7,566 nt of DNA from positions 1 through 7,566 of the forward strand of contig CAMBDN010000122.1 of assembly GCA_945865355.1 (NCBI GenBank), read 5' to 3'. The stretch is from Legionella genomosp. 1. Lineage in GTDB: Bacteria; Pseudomonadota; Gammaproteobacteria; Legionellales; Legionellaceae. This document shows positions 7,090 through 7,566 of this stretch, piece by piece. Position numbers and translations under genes: made by a program. Under the pieces are notes generated by a model. That model was not told where the DNA came from. It saw only the letters and a program-made list of their open reading frames with translations, and made no database searches. How positions within the stretch are numbered: position 1 is the stretch's first letter; each line of letters opens with the position of its first letter.

Positions 7090-7140
7090 AACTCGTCAAT
7101 TAGCTAATGTTATTATTCGTTCTACGCTTTTGACCCAGAC

Positions 7141-7566
7141 TTACCACAACGTAAAATTACCCTCAGTTTTAGATTGGCTAACAATATATTTAATGGCATC
7201 AATGACCTCACCCGTTGTGCAATGCTCACAGCCACCATTTTTTGGATGATGTGCTCCATTGACGGTTTGCTCAACCAAAACATCAAAATTTTGTGCAATC
7301 AATGGTTTCCATAGCGCTTTATCGCCAATTTTTGGTGCACCCAATTTGCCCTCATTGTGACAAACACTGCAGTTTTCATCATATATTTCCCTACCGCTGG
7401 AAGGGAATTTCTTGGTCCCACCCGCCTCTACATCTAACCACTGTGAACGTGCAAGTGACTTGTTGAGGATATAGTCAACGGCAGCCATCAAATCATTATC
7501 GGAGCAGGTAACGCAGGCGCCTTTTACAGGCATACTATTGTATCCATTGATAGTATGACGATATAG
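7141..7566 (-). CDS. c5-type cytochrome, probably diheme, N terminus beyond right edge
   Basis: The frame is open to the window edge: 11 codons (LYRHTINGYNS) precede the ATG at 7533, so that ATG is internal. The visible 141 residues start with the end of one cytochrome c5 domain, INGYNSMPVKGACVTCSDND, where the Met (residue 12) is the expected axial haem ligand and C18/C21 the disulfide pair typical of c5. A second domain follows with a haem-binding CSVCH (C66, C69, H70) and another cysteine pair (C113, C116) in GGCEHC. The first domain's own CxxCH would lie outside the window. The second domain has HHP where MP is expected. It is probably periplasmic or membrane-tethered and may supply electrons to the caa3 oxidase. 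It ends 56 bases before coxB, with no clear terminator between, so co-transcription is possible. Confidence 0.9.
   Translation of the reverse strand, partial: LYRHTINGYNSMPVKGACVTCSDNDLMAAVDYILNKSLARSQWLDVEAGGTKKFPSSGREIYDENCSVCHNEGKLGAPKIGDKALWKPLIAQNFDVLVEQTVNGAHHPKNGGCEHCTTGEVIDAIKYIVSQSKTEGNFTLW

Noticed and set aside
7099..7108. ATTAGCTAAT palindrome between the c5 gene and coxB
   Set aside because: Ten AT-rich bases without loop or T-run; too short to call an operator or terminator.

Overview
The window comes from a moderately AT-rich gammaproteobacterium. EpmC, the elongation factor P hydroxylase, is essentially a gammaproteobacterial protein, and a cytochrome c5-type protein beside a caa3-type oxidase operon fits the same group. 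A member of Legionellales or a relative is plausible, but this is inferred from protein flavour and base composition, not shown by a marker gene. Every gene I can support lies on the minus strand, so the biological order runs from high to low coordinates.

Right part (about 2779-7566): an aerobic respiratory module. It starts with the C-terminal part of a c5-type cytochrome, probably diheme, cut by the window edge. It continues with coxB (CuA subunit fused to a C-terminal cytochrome c domain), coxA (haem/CuB catalytic subunit, A1-type proton channels), ctaG (Cox11-type copper chaperone for CuB) and coxC (subunit III). coxB and coxA overlap by 4 bases, coxA and ctaG are 12 bases apart, and ctaG and coxC are 56 bases apart, so coxBA-ctaG-coxC is very likely one transcript. 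Electrons would pass from c-type haem (the c5 protein and/or the CoxB haem) to CuA, haem a and the haem a3/CuB centre. CtaG loads CuB. A perfect 8-bp hairpin 32 bases beyond coxC is a possible terminator or a dispersed palindromic repeat. No SURF1, haem A synthase or haem O synthase gene follows coxC here.

Middle (810-2540): a 576-residue protein of unrecognised family with several hydrophobic stretches. Its polar C-terminal tail carries two full 23-residue tandem repeats and a third partial copy, each opening with E-W-[HY]-D-L-K. The W-x-x-L core, repeated three times and followed by a W-x-x-V near the C terminus, resembles the LC3/Atg8-interacting (LIR/AIM) motif. This is the most unusual feature of the window, but its function is speculative.

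Left part (1-761): epmC, which starts 48 bases after the unknown gene and may be co-transcribed with it, then a 172-base spacer holding a 23-base imperfect direct repeat, and possibly the first 17 codons of another minus-strand gene running off the left edge. I see no tRNA, rRNA, CRISPR array, transposase or integrase.
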